55,467 nt of DNA from Lachnospiraceae bacterium (GTDB lineage Bacteria > Bacillota > Clostridia > Lachnospirales > Lachnospiraceae): assembly GCA_014804265.1 (NCBI GenBank), contig JAAVAC010000011.1, positions 1 through 55,467 of the forward strand, given 5' to 3'. The notes under the pieces were generated by a model, which was given only the letters and a program-made list of their open reading frames with translations, was not told the origin of the DNA and ran no database searches. Of this stretch, positions 7,931 through 18,070 are shown in pieces; within the stretch, counting starts at the first letter, position 1, and every line of letters starts with the position of its first letter. Made by a program: the position numbers and the translations under genes.

Positions 7931-9001
7931 ATGGAGTTGGAAAAAAAAGATACGCAGATGGCACAAGGAGTTGCTATTTTAACGATGGTAATTGTACATT
8001 TGTTTGCAAAAAAAGGGGCAGATGTATATGGCAGCCCATTAATTTGGGTAAAACCTGGGGTACCGTTAGTTTATTACCTGGGATTTTTAGGCGGTATTTG
8101 TATACCGTTTTATTGTTTTTGTACTGGTTATGGTCTTTTTGTGCAATTTAGCAGCATGGAATTAAAAAAGTATATAAAAAGAACGCATATTCGTTTAATA
8201 AAATTTCTAATTCATTTTTGGGTTATATGCATTATTTTTTCTATGATTGGTATAATTTTTGATCAATATGGAGAGGTTCCGGGTAATATATATAGATTTC
8301 TGGGTAATTTTTTTCTGTTGGAACATACATATAACGGTGCATGGTGGTTTGTTTCAACTTATGTAGTATTCATCCTAATATCTCCATTTTTTTTAAAGTT
8401 ATCAAAAAAGGTAGACAGCCGTTTTTTATTTATTGTATTTGCAATTATATTTTGTGCATATTACATATGTAATATGATGGATTTGTTTGAAGCAAGCCCA
8501 GAGGACTATTACTGGAAGGGATTTTTACTTAGGAAAGTATCAGATTTGTGGTATGTATCGTTTTTTTATGTTGTTGGAATGCTGTTTGCAAAGGAGAAGA
8601 TCATATCCAGAACAAAGCAATGGCTGGACAGGGTAGCAGGAAAAAAACAGAATGTATATCTTTTGGCCGTTGTAATAGTGGTTACATTGGGGCTCTGCGT
8701 TATTGAAATATCAGCATCCATGTATTTTTTTGCTATATTTTATTTTATTTGCTTTCATTTTTGGAAAAAATCAGATAGAATAAAAAAGTTTTTTTTATTT
8801 TTTGGTAAGCATTCCACAAATATCTGGCTGGTTCATATGTTTTTTTATTTGTTCATTTTTAAAGATTTGGTTTTTGTGGTAAAATATCCGGTTTTTATAC
8901 TTGCATTTATGTTGGGACTTACGCTTGCCTGCTCCTATATCATAGACTTTATTATGAAATTACTATGGAAAAGCACATTGTTTCAGAAATTGGAAAAATG
9001 A
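7931..9001 (+). CDS. Acyltransferase 3 family membrane protein
   Basis: 356 residues with about ten hydrophobic segments. The N-terminal ILTMVIVHLF block carries the histidine expected of the acyltransferase 3 (OafA/WecH-like) family in the first membrane helix. The basic YIKRTHIRLIKFLIHF segment and GAWWFVSTYVVF, ISPFFLKLSKK are also typical. Members acylate cell-surface sugars or peptidoglycan at the membrane. The start has GGAGGAATTTGAT upstream. The gene is AT-rich with many T runs and stands alone, so its acceptor cannot be inferred. Confidence 0.8.
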   Translation: MELEKKDTQMAQGVAILTMVIVHLFAKKGADVYGSPLIWVKPGVPLVYYLGFLGGICIPFYCFCTGYGLFVQFSSMELKKYIKRTHIRLIKFLIHFWVICIIFSMIGIIFDQYGEVPGNIYRFLGNFFLLEHTYNGAWWFVSTYVVFILISPFFLKLSKKVDSRFLFIVFAIIFCAYYICNMMDLFEASPEDYYWKGFLLRKVSDLWYVSFFYVVGMLFAKEKIISRTKQWLDRVAGKKQNVYLLAVVIVVTLGLCVIEISASMYFFAIFYFICFHFWKKSDRIKKFFLFFGKHSTNIWLVHMFFYLFIFKDLVFVVKYPVFILAFMLGLTLACSYIIDFIMKLLWKSTLFQKLEK

Positions 9002-9089
9002 GAAAGAAAAATGAGAAAGAAATTTCATATTGACTTGCCAAAACAGTTGTGCTAAATTAAGACAATAAACATCAAGCATAAATAACAAA

Positions 9090-9374
9090 AGGCAATGAAG
9101 AGAAATAGTATATATTTGGAACATTTCAGAGAGAAGCCGGCAGGTGAAAGGCTTTATGGAAAAATATAGAACCGGTCTCTAAGCTGTGAACCGAACTTAA
9201 ATGCCGAATGTATGTATTGGCATGGAAACAGTAGGCTTCAACGGATTTCCACCGTTACAGGGAAGGCGGTATAAGATATGTCTTGTACCGGATGAGTGCA
9301 GTTTTATACTGAAATTAGGTGGTAACACGGACAAGATTCGCCCTAAGCTGTTTTTTCGGCTTAGGGTTTTTATT
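9090..9374 (+). promoter_or_regulatory. T-box leader controlling proS
   Basis: The antiterminator T-box AGGTGGTAACACGG at 9317-9330 is followed by a factor-independent terminator (CCCTAAGC 9341-9348, GCTTAGGG 9359-9366, then TTTTTATT). Upstream 9120-9200 folds as Stem I (AGAGAGAAGCCGG against CCGGTCTCT). Proline CCG triplets at 9172 and 9191 are candidate specifier codons; I cannot decide which is used. Uncharged tRNA-Pro would pair and prevent termination, inducing the gene when proline charging falls. Confidence 0.92.
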
Positions 9375-9415
9375 ATGCAAAAAACATCATTATGAAAAGA
9401 AAAGGAGACAAGAAA

Positions 9416-10852
9416 ATGGCTGATAACAAAAAATTAGTAGAAGCAATCACCTCCATGGAAGAGGACTTCGCACAATGGTACACAGATGTTGTGAAAAAAG
9501 CGGAATTGATTGATTACACAAGCGTAAAGGGCTGCATGGTCTTTAAGCCTGCAGGCTATGCAATCTGGGAATTGATTCAATCCCAGATGGATGCCATGTT
9601 CAAGGAAACAGGAGTGGAAAACGTATATTTACCAATGTTCATTCCGGAAAGCCTGTTACAAAAAGAAAAGGATCACGTAGAAGGCTTTGCACCTGAAGTA
9701 GCATGGGTTACCCATGGAGGAATGAATCCGTTACAGGAAAGGCTTTGCGTAAGACCTACTTCCGAAACACTTTTCTGTGATTTTTATAAAAATGAAATTC
9801 AATCCTACAGGGATTTACCAAAGGTATACAACCAATGGTGCAGCGTTGTCCGCTGGGAAAAAGAAACGAGGCCATTCCTCCGTTCCAGGGAATTTTTATG
9901 GCAGGAAGGGCATACTGCCCATGCTACTGCCGAGGATGCGGAAGCAAGAACTATTCAAATGTTAAACGTATATGCGGATTTCTGTGAACAGGTACTTGCC
10001 ATCCCTGTTATAAAAGGCCGCAAGACCGATAAGGAAAAATTTGCGGGAGCAGAAGCCACTTATACTATCGAGGCTTTAATGCACGATGGAAAAGCACTTC
10101 AATCCGGCACAAGCCATAACTTTGGAGATGGATTTGCAAAGGCATTTGGCATCCAATACACCGATAAGGACAACAAGCTGCAATATGTACATCAGACTTC
10201 ATGGGGCGCATCTACCAGATTGATTGGCGGCATTATTATGGTTCATGGAGATGATTCCGGGCTAGTGCTTCCTCCAAGGATTGCTCCTACCCAGATTATG
10301 ATTATTCCAATCATGCAGCATAAGGAAGGAGTTTTGGAAAAGGCAGCAGAATTAAAACAGTTACTTTCTGCTAACTTCCGTGTGAAAGTGGATGATACGG
10401 AAAAAAGTCCGGGATGGAAATTCTCTGAACAGGAAATGAGAGGTATTCCGGTCCGCATAGAAATCGGTCCAAAGGATATTCAGGCAAATAAATGCATTTT
10501 GGTTCGCCGTGATACAAGAGAAAAAATGGAAGTGACCTTGGATGAGTTGGAAGGAAAGATTACGGAAGTACTGGAAAAAATGCAGTCAGAAATGTTGGAA
10601 AGAGCAAGGGCACACAGGGATTCCCATATCTCCACTGCCGTAACCATGGAGGAATTTGCAAGAAACGTAGAAGAAAAACCAGGCTTTATTAAAGCAATGT
10701 GGTGTGGCGACCAGGCATGTGAAGACCTGATTAAAGAGCAGACCGGCGCTACAAGCCGCTGTATGCCATTTGAACAGGAGACGATTTCCGATAAGTGCGT
10801 TTGCTGTGGCAAACCAGCGACCAAGATGGTTTACTGGGGAAGAGCTTATTAA
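9416..10852 (+). CDS. proS: Prolyl-tRNA synthetase
   Basis: Charges tRNA-Pro with proline. 478 residues, the short archaeal/eukaryote-like class without the bacterial editing insertion. Class II motifs are visible: [29 protein letters not shown] and the [16 protein letters not shown] proline-site block, and the C-terminal zinc-site-like cysteines (CVCCGKPA). A start at 9392 is possible, but AAAGGAGA ends 8 bases before ATG 9416 and decides the start. It follows the T-box. Its stop overlaps by 4 bases the end of the convergent gene. Confidence 0.95.
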   Translation: MADNKKLVEAITSMEEDFAQWYTDVVKKAELIDYTSVKGCMVFKPAGYAIWELIQSQMDAMFKETGVENVYLPMFIPESLLQKEKDHVEGFAPEVAWVTHGGMNPLQERLCVRPTSETLFCDFYKNEIQSYRDLPKVYNQWCSVVRWEKETRPFLRSREFLWQEGHTAHATAEDAEARTIQMLNVYADFCEQVLAIPVIKGRKTDKEKFAGAEATYTIEALMHDGKALQSGTSHNFGDGFAKAFGIQYTDKDNKLQYVHQTSWGASTRLIGGIIMVHGDDSGLVLPPRIAPTQIMIIPIMQHKEGVLEKAAELKQLLSANFRVKVDDTEKSPGWKFSEQEMRGIPVRIEIGPKDIQANKCILVRRDTREKMEVTLDELEGKITEVLEKMQSEMLERARAHRDSHISTAVTMEEFARNVEEKPGFIKAMWCGDQACEDLIKEQTGATSRCMPFEQETISDKCVCCGKPATKMVYWGRAY

Positions 10853-11370
10853 AAAACCGGAGGCTGAAAAATTGGCAGATCCGGAATCCAGAAAGAAAAC
10901 AGATAAAATAAAAAGACATCAGTTGCTAAATAAAGAAGGCATAGCCAGAACACCCATGCAGGAAAGAGATATTTTTTTAAAAATAACCCATGATAAATAC
11001 CAAGCATAAGGGCAGCCAGCAATAAAAGGCAGTCGGAAACAATTCCTTCTATAAGAAAGCCAACCTTTAATCCGTAATATCCCATAGCAACTAAAAATTT
11101 CCCGATAAAAACTGCAGGAGCTGCCATGATGACTCTGGTTTTTATGGGAATCTGTCTAATCAGGTTATTCCAGGGACATAGAAAAACAATGCAGATAGGA
11201 TAAAAAACAAGCTTTAAGTGCTCCCAAATACTTTCACTGACGGGCATAAGCCCGGCTAATGGAAAAAACCTTCCCAAAAGGTCGTAAGTAAAATGAAGAA
11301 TAACGGCATATGCATAAGCAATTGCTATTGATATGAGAAAATATTTTATACCGGATGTTTTTGATTTCAT
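10849..11370 (-). CDS. DUF6512-like integral membrane protein
   Basis: 173 residues with five hydrophobic segments. The conserved-looking block [16 protein letters not shown] after the first segment recalls the DUF6512 family (SVWEHLKL). Function is unknown. It is transcribed toward proS, and the two stop codons overlap. Upstream lies a strong terminator separating it from the HAD-GNAT operon. Confidence 0.65.
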   Translation of the reverse strand: MKSKTSGIKYFLISIAIAYAYAVILHFTYDLLGRFFPLAGLMPVSESIWEHLKLVFYPICIVFLCPWNNLIRQIPIKTRVIMAAPAVFIGKFLVAMGYYGLKVGFLIEGIVSDCLLLLAALMLGIYHGLFLKKYLFPAWVFWLCLLYLATDVFLFYLFSFWIPDLPIFQPPVF

Positions 11371-11452
11371 AAGGAAAACCTCTTTTTTCAGGTTAATAAA
11401 ATAATGAAATATCTATTTTTAGTATATCTTTTTTAATCAAATATATGAAAAA

Positions 11453-11514
11453 AGAAAAAGCTTATATAAAAACACAGCGAAACCAATCAGTTTCTGTTTT
11501 TATATAGGCTTTAT
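11453..11514 (-). terminator. Terminator after the GNAT-HAD operon
   Basis: A long imperfect hairpin (AAGCTTATATAAAAACACAG pairing with CTGTTTTTATATAGGCTTT) with T-rich sequence on its minus-strand exit. It lies between the HAD gene stop and the membrane gene start, and also has A/T runs that could stop plus-strand transcription. Confidence 0.7.
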
Positions 11515-11577
11515 TTTCTATTATTATATATCCATATACAAATGAGAATTATTTCGTAATTTTCCAACCAGATGAAA

Positions 11578-12396
11578 TCAATCCACAATAAATTTGTCAA
11601 TGACAGTCACAATACCATCTTCATCATTAGATTTCGTAATAAAATCAGCCGCTTCCTTTACCTTGTCCTGTGCGTTAGCCATTGCTACCCCAATGCCTGC
11701 ATATTCAATCATGGTCATGTCATTAAAGCCATCCCCGCAGCAGATAGCATTTTCCCGTGTAAGGCCCACAGAGCTTAACATCCGGTCTAAGGAAGCTGCT
11801 TTATCTACATTCTTAGGCATAATCTCAATAAAAAATGGCTCTGAACGGTAAATACTTAAAATGTCCCCATACATTTCCTGCAATTCCTTTTCATAATTTT
11901 CAGCAATTTCAGGGGGTGCGGTCATAAGGCACTTATTCACGTCAAAATCCACATATTCCGGGAAATTTGTTACTTTTTTGACAGGCATTCCATTGATGCG
12001 GGATTCCAGTTCAATGTATTCATCTGTTCTGGTGCCAAGAATAATGTTGTCCCCCAGATAGGTGACAATGCCCATGTCGTTTGCCCTTGCATACCGGTAA
12101 AGTCCCGGTATCACAGAAGCCGGCAGGGTTTTCTGGTACACGATTTCCCCTGAACGGCAGTTTATGATTCTTCCACCATTGAAGGAAAGCAGATAACCGC
12201 CGTACTTTTCCAGCTCCAGTTCCTCAGCGTAGCGCCTCATTCCGGGTGTGGGACGGCCGGAAGCCAGAATGACCTTATGTCCTCTTTTCATAATATCTAT
12301 GATTCCCCGCTTTGTATTTTCCGTTATTTCTTTTTGGGAATTGGTCAGCGTGCCGTCGATATCCAGAACAAGCACTTTTTCATCTCTTGTTTTCAT
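11578..12396 (-). CDS. Cof-type HAD-IIB sugar-phosphate phosphatase
   Basis: 272 residues. The nucleophile motif LDIDGTLTNS lies near residue 12, followed by ASGRPTPGMRR (motif II), a basic NVDKAASLDRML cap exit, and the metal motif CCGDGFNDMTMI. This is the usual Cof/YidA layout with a C2B cap. Such enzymes dephosphorylate sugar phosphates, flavin precursors or pyridoxal phosphate; the substrate is not readable. The start overlaps the upstream GNAT stop by 4 bases (ATGA), so the two are cotranscribed. Confidence 0.9.
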   Translation of the reverse strand: MKTRDEKVLVLDIDGTLTNSQKEITENTKRGIIDIMKRGHKVILASGRPTPGMRRYAEELELEKYGGYLLSFNGGRIINCRSGEIVYQKTLPASVIPGLYRYARANDMGIVTYLGDNIILGTRTDEYIELESRINGMPVKKVTNFPEYVDFDVNKCLMTAPPEIAENYEKELQEMYGDILSIYRSEPFFIEIMPKNVDKAASLDRMLSSVGLTRENAICCGDGFNDMTMIEYAGIGVAMANAQDKVKEAADFITKSNDEDGIVTVIDKFIVD

Positions 12397-12842
12397 ATTT
12401 CATGTTCCTTTTTCTTCTTGCGATAGTACATTAAATATTCTACTTCGCCTAAATCCTCGTTTACTTCCTCCGACTTTTTAAGAAGCCCCTGCCCCTCGTA
12501 AAACCGGTATGCTCCATAATTGTTTTCAAATACATGAAGAGTAAAAAAATCATAGTCCTCTTTGATATAATTTAAAAGTCTGGAACCGATTCCGATGCCG
12601 CGGTAATCCTTTTCCACAAAAAGTCCGGCAAGATAGCCATCATCCATACCGATAAAGCCTACCACCTTTCCGTCTATCTCATAAACAAAGGTGTCAACTT
12701 CCAAAATGGCTCTGGAAACATAGGAAAAATTTCTGTCCCAATAATCCTTTGGAATAAAATCATGGGCTTCCAAATTGCCATCATACCAGATTTTCATTAC
12801 TCTTTTCAAGTCGTCCGGAATCATTTTTCTTATAAAATCCAT
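12393..12842 (-). CDS. GNAT family N-acetyltransferase
   Basis: 149 residues. The acetyl-CoA binding block LFVEKDYRGIGIGSRLLNYI (motif A, R/Q-x-x-G-x-G/A) sits near residues 75-94, then LHVFENNYGAYRFYEGQGL (motif B), which together identify a small-molecule or amine N-acetyltransferase of the PhnO/RimI-like group. It is first gene of the minus-strand pair with the HAD phosphatase. The acceptor is unknown. Confidence 0.88.
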   Translation of the reverse strand: MDFIRKMIPDDLKRVMKIWYDGNLEAHDFIPKDYWDRNFSYVSRAILEVDTFVYEIDGKVVGFIGMDDGYLAGLFVEKDYRGIGIGSRLLNYIKEDYDFFTLHVFENNYGAYRFYEGQGLLKKSEEVNEDLGEVEYLMYYRKKKKEHEI

Positions 12843-13054
12843 ATGATACTCCCCATAGTTTTCATAAAGAGTAAGCCGGAGTTTACTGCATGGCTATAGA
12901 TACAATAAACTAACGCTTTCTCCTAAGAAATAAACAGTTGTTTGTTAACAGTTATTATTATACTAAAAACTCTTTCCTTTGACTAGTACAAGGTTTGTAA
13001 ATAAACCATATTATGTTAATGCAATTATTATGAATAGCAAAATGTAAAATATAC

Positions 13055-13083
13055 TTGACATAATGCTATTGGGGTGATATTTT
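13055..13083 (+). promoter_or_regulatory. Promoter of the CPBP gene
   Basis: TTGACA at 13055-13060, 17-base spacer, TATTTT at 13078-13083, about 45 bases before the CPBP start. The rest of 12843-13054 is AT-rich and I see nothing else in it. Confidence 0.6.
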
Positions 13084-13128
13084 GTTACTAAGAACAAATT
13101 TTAAAAACGAAAGAAAGAAGGAAACAAG

Positions 13129-14184
13129 ATGGAAACAAATAGTTCAAATGCGATTGTAGATGAAACAAATGGTACAGAAGCAAAAAATCATTTAAAAGAG
13201 ATTGCAGGCAAAATGGGGTGGCGATATGCAGTCTTTGCGGTTGTTGTAATAGGGGTACAGTTGCTGGCATCGGGGATCCTGTCGGCTTTGGCGCCACAGT
13301 GGATAGAAGCAAATGTATCTTTGTTCCAATTTCTGCTTATTATTTTTTCGGTTGATATGATTGGTTTTCCTCTAATTTTTATCTTGTCTAAGAAGATACT
13401 AGCAGCAAAGCTTGAAAAACACAATATGGGATTTGGGAAATTGATTGTATGTGTGTTGATAGGAGCTGGTATATGTGGCGCAGGCATGATAATAGGAAAT
13501 ATTTTCCACTTTGCGCTTATGCTTCCCTTTGGAGTAAGCATGGAAGAGGTAAATCAGCTTGGAAACCTGATGCTTGGTTCCGATGCTTTTATCCGGATTC
13601 TCACAGTAGGAATACTGGCACCTATATTTGAAGAGCTGATTTTTAGAAAACTACTGATCGACCGGATTGTAAAACACGGAGAATTTGCGGCCATTTTAAT
13701 GTCCGGCCTTATGTTTGGTTTGTTCCATGGAAATTTTTCACAGTTCTTTTATGCAACGGGCCTTGGGCTGTTTTGGGCTTTTATTTACATTAAGACCGGA
13801 ACAATATGGTACACCATATTGTTTCATATGATTGTCAACCTGTCCTCATCGGTTGTTACTGTATATTTATCACAGTCCTATCTTCAGGCGATATCAGAGG
13901 CAGGAGAGGATCTGACCGGATTGACGCAGGAAGGAATGCTTGCTATGTTTATATATTTAGGATGGATGGGAATCTTGATAGTTTGCTGCATTGCAGGTAT
14001 TATTCTTCTTATCGTGAACAGAAAAAAATTCTGTCTAAATGCCAATGCTGCAGGAATGAGTAAAAAGGAAATGGCAAGCAGCGCACTTTCTGATAAGGGT
14101 ATGATAGTTTATTATATTCCATGCATTCTATTATTTTTGATGGCATATGTACCTACAATTATTAATTTCTTTACAGACAGATAG
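13129..14184 (+). CDS. CPBP family intramembrane protease
   Basis: 351 residues, about eight membrane segments. The CPBP/Abi motifs are all present: EELIFRK (EExxxR) near residue 168, FGLFHGNFSQF (FxxxH) near 197, and HMIVNLSS (HxxxN) near 230. These proteins are glutamic-type membrane endopeptidases used in bacteriocin immunity, prenyl-protein processing or regulation. AGAAGGAAACAAG precedes ATG. It heads a set with the membrane gene and XRE regulator downstream. Confidence 0.9.
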   Translation: METNSSNAIVDETNGTEAKNHLKEIAGKMGWRYAVFAVVVIGVQLLASGILSALAPQWIEANVSLFQFLLIIFSVDMIGFPLIFILSKKILAAKLEKHNMGFGKLIVCVLIGAGICGAGMIIGNIFHFALMLPFGVSMEEVNQLGNLMLGSDAFIRILTVGILAPIFEELIFRKLLIDRIVKHGEFAAILMSGLMFGLFHGNFSQFFYATGLGLFWAFIYIKTGTIWYTILFHMIVNLSSSVVTVYLSQSYLQAISEAGEDLTGLTQEGMLAMFIYLGWMGILIVCCIAGIILLIVNRKKFCLNANAAGMSKKEMASSALSDKGMIVYYIPCILLFLMAYVPTIINFFTDR

Positions 14185-14208
14185 TTTTCATTAACGGGGG
14201 AGCTTGGT

Positions 14209-15231
14209 ATGAAGAATAAAAAACTTGCAGTAATAATAGTTTCCTTAGTCATGTTAATAGTCGTGTTGCTTTTGACCGAGGGATTCTTCTTAAGAGGAGC
14301 CGGTTTGCAGGATGCTGATGTGGATATGAGTGACACCCAGAATATATCTGTGGTGGACGGGCAGGCAGAGCCGGAAAAATATGCTTTTGATCTGCAGGTT
14401 CCAAAAGCCGGAACTTATATCATTTCTGCGAAATGGAAACTAGAAAGACCGGGATTTATCACAGGATTGGTTGTATCCGATAAACAGGGAAAGGAAGTAT
14501 TTGCAGCTACCGCAGAAAGCTGTGAAATGGATTCTGACAGCCTGCAATTAGAGGAAGCAGTATATACCGTAGAATTTTATTATTTGTCAAATCCCCGGGT
14601 CTATGAGCAGTTTCTTTTGGATAGAGAGTTTGAGAACACAGAAATGTATGAGGATTTTGAATCAAATGGAAGCTGGGAGTGGCAGTATCAAATAAAACTA
14701 ATCAAAACAGTTAATATGAAGGGTATTGCAGTTTTCTGTGGCTTTATTGCGGGTGTTTTATTTACAATCCTGTTTTTAGCACTGACCAAGACTGATAAAA
14801 ATGTAAAGTGTAAATTTGATGAGCGTCAGGAGCTTGTAAGAGGAAAAGGATTTCAATATGGCTTTTTTTCCATGTTGATTTGTAATGTACTGTTTACCTG
14901 TATGGAGCTGGCAGAGATGCCGTTATTTGCGGAATTTGAAGTGCTTATTCTGATAAGCAGTATAATAGGAATCGGTGTTTGTGCTGTATACTGCATTTGG
15001 AATGAGGGTTATTTTGCGCTGAATGAAAATAAGAAGAGGTTAATGATTTTATTTGCGGTAATTTCAGTCATGAATTTTATCTTTGGCGGAGTCTGGATTT
15101 ACCAAGATATGGTTATCCAGAATGGAAAATTAACATATTACAGTATAAATCTTTTTTGCGGCTTATTATTTATAATTATATTCCTGACCATGCTCTTAAA
15201 GAGAATCTGCAAGGATGGAAAGGATGAGTAG
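14209..15231 (+). CDS. Membrane protein, family not recognised
   Basis: 340 residues. One N-terminal membrane helix (8-28) and an extracytoplasmic acidic domain (~30-170, beta-rich, IISAKWKLERPGF) lead into a membrane helix and a cytoplasmic FDERQELVRGKGFQYG block, then five more membrane helices. The DERQ..GK..QYG block recurs in small Lachnospiraceae membrane proteins encoded beside XRE regulators, as here. It is 25 bases after the CPBP gene and 2 bases before the regulator, hence one operon. Function unknown. Confidence 0.7.
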   Translation: MKNKKLAVIIVSLVMLIVVLLLTEGFFLRGAGLQDADVDMSDTQNISVVDGQAEPEKYAFDLQVPKAGTYIISAKWKLERPGFITGLVVSDKQGKEVFAATAESCEMDSDSLQLEEAVYTVEFYYLSNPRVYEQFLLDREFENTEMYEDFESNGSWEWQYQIKLIKTVNMKGIAVFCGFIAGVLFTILFLALTKTDKNVKCKFDERQELVRGKGFQYGFFSMLICNVLFTCMELAEMPLFAEFEVLILISSIIGIGVCAVYCIWNEGYFALNENKKRLMILFAVISVMNFIFGGVWIYQDMVIQNGKLTYYSINLFCGLLFIIIFLTMLLKRICKDGKDE

Positions 15232-15233
15232 AT

Positions 15234-15428
15234 ATGAAGAATTTGAAAATGAAATCTGCTCGGGCGGCTCTGGACTTGTCTCAACAGGATCTGGCAGAAA
15301 AGGTAGGCGTATCCAGACAGACCATTAGTGCCATTGAAAAGGGTGATTATAATCCAACGATCAATCTATGCAGGGCAATTTGTAAAGTTCTGGGAAAAAC
15401 GCTGGATGAGCTGTTTTGGGAAGAATAA
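15234..15428 (+). CDS. Small XRE-family transcriptional regulator
   Basis: 64 residues, essentially only a Cro/CI helix-turn-helix: LDLSQQDLAEKVGVSRQTISAIEKGDYNPTI-type helix pair near residues 12-40 and the LGKTLDELFWEE end. It starts 2 bases after the membrane gene stop. Regulators of this size next to membrane genes usually repress their own operon; the target is inferred. Confidence 0.88.
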   Translation: MKNLKMKSARAALDLSQQDLAEKVGVSRQTISAIEKGDYNPTINLCRAICKVLGKTLDELFWEE

Positions 15429-15441
15429 GAAAGAAATAAGA

Positions 15442-15488
15442 AGAAGGCTGAATGACCGTAATGGACACGGTATTTGGCCTTTTTCTTT
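15442..15488 (+). terminator. Terminator after the CPBP-XRE operon
   Basis: AAGGC-TGAAT-GACCGT pairs with ACGGT-ATTTG-GCCTT around a short loop and is followed by TTTTTCTTTTT, directly after the 64-residue regulator gene. Confidence 0.65.
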
Positions 15489-15608
15489 TTGTTTTTATTG
15501 TAATTTGGAAATCCATATTTGATTTTCGGGTAATTTCACTTTACGGCTTTACGAAATAGAGAAAAATCGAAAAAGAATAAATTTTTATTGATTTACGATA
15601 AATTTATA

Positions 15609-15637
15609 TTGACTTTCGATTTGTATGGTGGTATATT
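15609..15637 (+). promoter_or_regulatory. Promoter of the yoaS/yozG-like pair
   Basis: TTGACT at 15609-15614, 17-base spacer, TATATT at 15632-15637. Several TTTACGA/TTTCGAT near-repeats between 15530 and 15621 overlap and precede it. They could be operator sites for the small regulator encoded downstream; that is inference. Confidence 0.55.
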
Positions 15638-15666
15638 GTGGTAAATGAAAAAGAGAGGGCCCTTTC

Positions 15667-16113
15667 ATGAACAGTAACATAACAAAGATTACAAAATTAC
15701 TTTTGGATGCCATGTATTTTTTAGGGATACCAGTATGTATTTCCCTGCCTTTTACCTTTAAGCTGTACGGACAGATCAATTCCTATTTCAGGGAATATTA
15801 CGTACAGCTGGTCATCTTATTTTTCTTATCAGGAATATTTGCCATACTCATTATCGGAGAGCTTCGGAAAATGTTTCGGACAGTGTTGAACCATGACTGC
15901 TTTGTAAAGGAAAATGTAGCCAGTCTGAGGAAGATGGGCACTTATAGCTTTTGTATTGCGGCGATTACCGTAATCCGCCTGTTTCTTTATATTACACCGG
16001 GTGTATTGGTGGTAGTTCTGGTTTTTCTGATAGCAGGACTGTTTAGTAAAGTATTATCGGAAGTCTTTGATAAAGCCGTAACCTATAAACTTGAAAATGA
16101 TCTTACTATATAG
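15667..16113 (+). CDS. DUF2975 membrane protein (YoaS-like)
   Basis: 148 residues with four hydrophobic helices; the LRKMFRTVLNHDCFVKENVASLRKMG block between the second and third is characteristic of DUF2975. The next gene is a YozG-type regulator 12 bases on, the same pairing as Bacillus subtilis yoaS-yozG. Its function is unknown; it may serve as partner or signal for the regulator. Confidence 0.85.
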   Translation: MNSNITKITKLLLDAMYFLGIPVCISLPFTFKLYGQINSYFREYYVQLVILFFLSGIFAILIIGELRKMFRTVLNHDCFVKENVASLRKMGTYSFCIAAITVIRLFLYITPGVLVVVLVFLIAGLFSKVLSEVFDKAVTYKLENDLTI

Positions 16114-16125
16114 GAGGACGGAAGA

Positions 16126-16350
16126 ATGGCAATCGTAATAAACTTAGATGTCGTTATGGCAAAACGCAAGGTAGGGCTGACAGAGCTGGCAGGAGAAATT
16201 GATATTACGCTGGCAAATCTGTCCATTTTAAAAAATAATAAGGCAAAAGCCGTAAGACTTACGACTTTGGACTCCATTTGTAAGGCATTAGACTGCCAGC
16301 CCGGAGACATTTTACAATATGTGCCGGATGAGGAAGCCCGGAAGGAGTAA
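16126..16350 (+). CDS. YozG-like XRE regulator
   Basis: 74 residues. MAIVINLDVVMAKRKVGLTE is the usual YozG N-terminus, then a helix-turn-helix (GEIDITLANLSILKN) and CKALDCQPGDILQYVPDE at the end. AGGAGGACGGAAG precedes the start. It is coupled with the DUF2975 gene and probably controls this operon and the following DUF4173 gene. Confidence 0.9.
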   Translation: MAIVINLDVVMAKRKVGLTELAGEIDITLANLSILKNNKAKAVRLTTLDSICKALDCQPGDILQYVPDEEARKE

Positions 16351-16417
16351 TCGTTTTACGGAGTAGATATCTCATAATGGTTTAGTAGTGGAAGAGAATT
16401 TTAGAGAGGAATGTATT

Positions 16418-18049
16418 ATGAATGAGAATAACTATCCTAACATATCTGTACCGCAGATGGAAACAGTTATCAAGAAAGAGGAAACGGAAGGATTATTGGC
16501 AGGTGAAAACAATACGGTAAAAGAAATTCTGGTTCATTTTGAATTTTTTGGCATAATCAGTATTCTATATGGTATTTTTTACTGCTTCTGCCTGTATAAA
16601 AATACTTCGGGCATTACTATGCCGGTCTTTACGGCGGGAACATTTGCCTATTTTATCAGCTGCATGAAAAGATTAGGGATTTCCTTAAAAAAGGATGCCT
16701 GGTTTTATATAGGATCCGCCTGTTTGTTAGGTATTTCCAATTTCCTCACATCCAGCCAGGTACTGATATTTTTCAATTGTGTGGGAATTATGTTGTTGCT
16801 ATTTGGTTTTTTGATTCATCACTTTTATGAAGATAGAGAATGGCATTTTGGAAAACAGGCTGCTTCCATGATTTCTGCCTTTTTCGGCACCATTGCCTGT
16901 CTTCATTATTTGCCAAAGGGCTTTTCTTATTACAAAATGAAAAAAGAAAGCATTTCAGGAAAAGACAGCAAAGGAAAATATATTTGGTTTGGAATTTTGA
17001 TTGCAATTCCTCTGCTTATGGTGGTATGCGCCCTTCTTGCAAGTGCAGATGCAGTTTTTCGATCGGTTTTTCAGAATCTGTTTCAGGGTATTGTATTACC
17101 TACAAATCTGATAGGAATGGCAATCACGATTTTGCTGGGCGTTTTGGGTTCTTATGGTTTGCTTGTATGGCTTTCCAAAAAACAGCTTCAGGAGACTTGC
17201 AGCGATAAGAGAACTTTAGAACCCCTGATTGCCATTACCTTTACCTCTTTGCTGACTGTTATTTATCTTATATTTAGTATGATACAGATTTTGTATTTAT
17301 TTATGGGAAATATGGAACTTCCTTCCGGCTATACATATGCAAGCTATGCAAGAGAAGGATTCTTTCAGCTGCTTTTCGTATGCCTCATCAATTTAGGGAT
17401 AGTCCTGATTTGTGCAGAGCGGTTTCGGGAGAATATGTTCTTGAAAATCATTTTAACCGTTTTTTCCGCATGTACCTATATTATGATTGCTTCCAGCGCT
17501 ATGCGCATGATTTTGTATGTTGCAACCTACTATTTGACCTTTCTGCGTGTACTGGTATTGTGGACTTTAGCAGTGCTTGCCCTGTTGCTTACCGGCATTT
17601 TGGTTTCCATCTATAAGGAAAGCTTTCCGCTGTTCCGCTATTGTATGGTAGTAGTTACTAGTTGCTATCTGATATTCAGCCTGGCAAAGCCGGATTATTT
17701 CATTGCGAAATACAATCTTTGTAAAGCAATAGGAGCTTACAGGCAGATGCCTGCGGATATGGTGTCTGATCCTTACGAAGATGGATATCTGGATGAGAAT
17801 TACTTATTTTACCACTTAAGCTTTGACGCAGTCCCGGCCATGGAAGAGGTTGGGCTTTTTAATCAGACAGGGGATTGGCTGATACATGAGGATAAATTAA
17901 AGAATTATAGTAATAGATTGAAATATGAAACAGAAAATATGGGGATTCGAACCTTTAATTTCTCAAAATACAGAGCAAAGAAAGCAGCAAAAAATATTTC
18001 TGAGCAATTGGAAATAAAGCAATCAGGAATGGAATGTTTTGAAGGGTGA
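16418..18049 (+). CDS. DUF4173 membrane protein
   Basis: 543 residues with about twelve hydrophobic segments from residue ~35 to ~425, followed by a soluble C-terminal tail (DPYEDGYLDENYLFYHLS). The architecture and the KYNLCKA-type block after the last helix fit DUF4173/DUF4153 proteins of Firmicutes. A GTG start at 16388 is open, but AGAGAGGA sits 7 bases before ATG 16418 and favours that start. It is 67 bases after the YozG-like regulator. Function unknown. Confidence 0.75.
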   Translation: MNENNYPNISVPQMETVIKKEETEGLLAGENNTVKEILVHFEFFGIISILYGIFYCFCLYKNTSGITMPVFTAGTFAYFISCMKRLGISLKKDAWFYIGSACLLGISNFLTSSQVLIFFNCVGIMLLLFGFLIHHFYEDREWHFGKQAASMISAFFGTIACLHYLPKGFSYYKMKKESISGKDSKGKYIWFGILIAIPLLMVVCALLASADAVFRSVFQNLFQGIVLPTNLIGMAITILLGVLGSYGLLVWLSKKQLQETCSDKRTLEPLIAITFTSLLTVIYLIFSMIQILYLFMGNMELPSGYTYASYAREGFFQLLFVCLINLGIVLICAERFRENMFLKIILTVFSACTYIMIASSAMRMILYVATYYLTFLRVLVLWTLAVLALLLTGILVSIYKESFPLFRYCMVVVTSCYLIFSLAKPDYFIAKYNLCKAIGAYRQMPADMVSDPYEDGYLDENYLFYHLSFDAVPAMEEVGLFNQTGDWLIHEDKLKNYSNRLKYETENMGIRTFNFSKYRAKKAAKNISEQLEIKQSGMECFEG

Positions 18050-18070
18050 TGGCTGAAGGGACGCAACAGA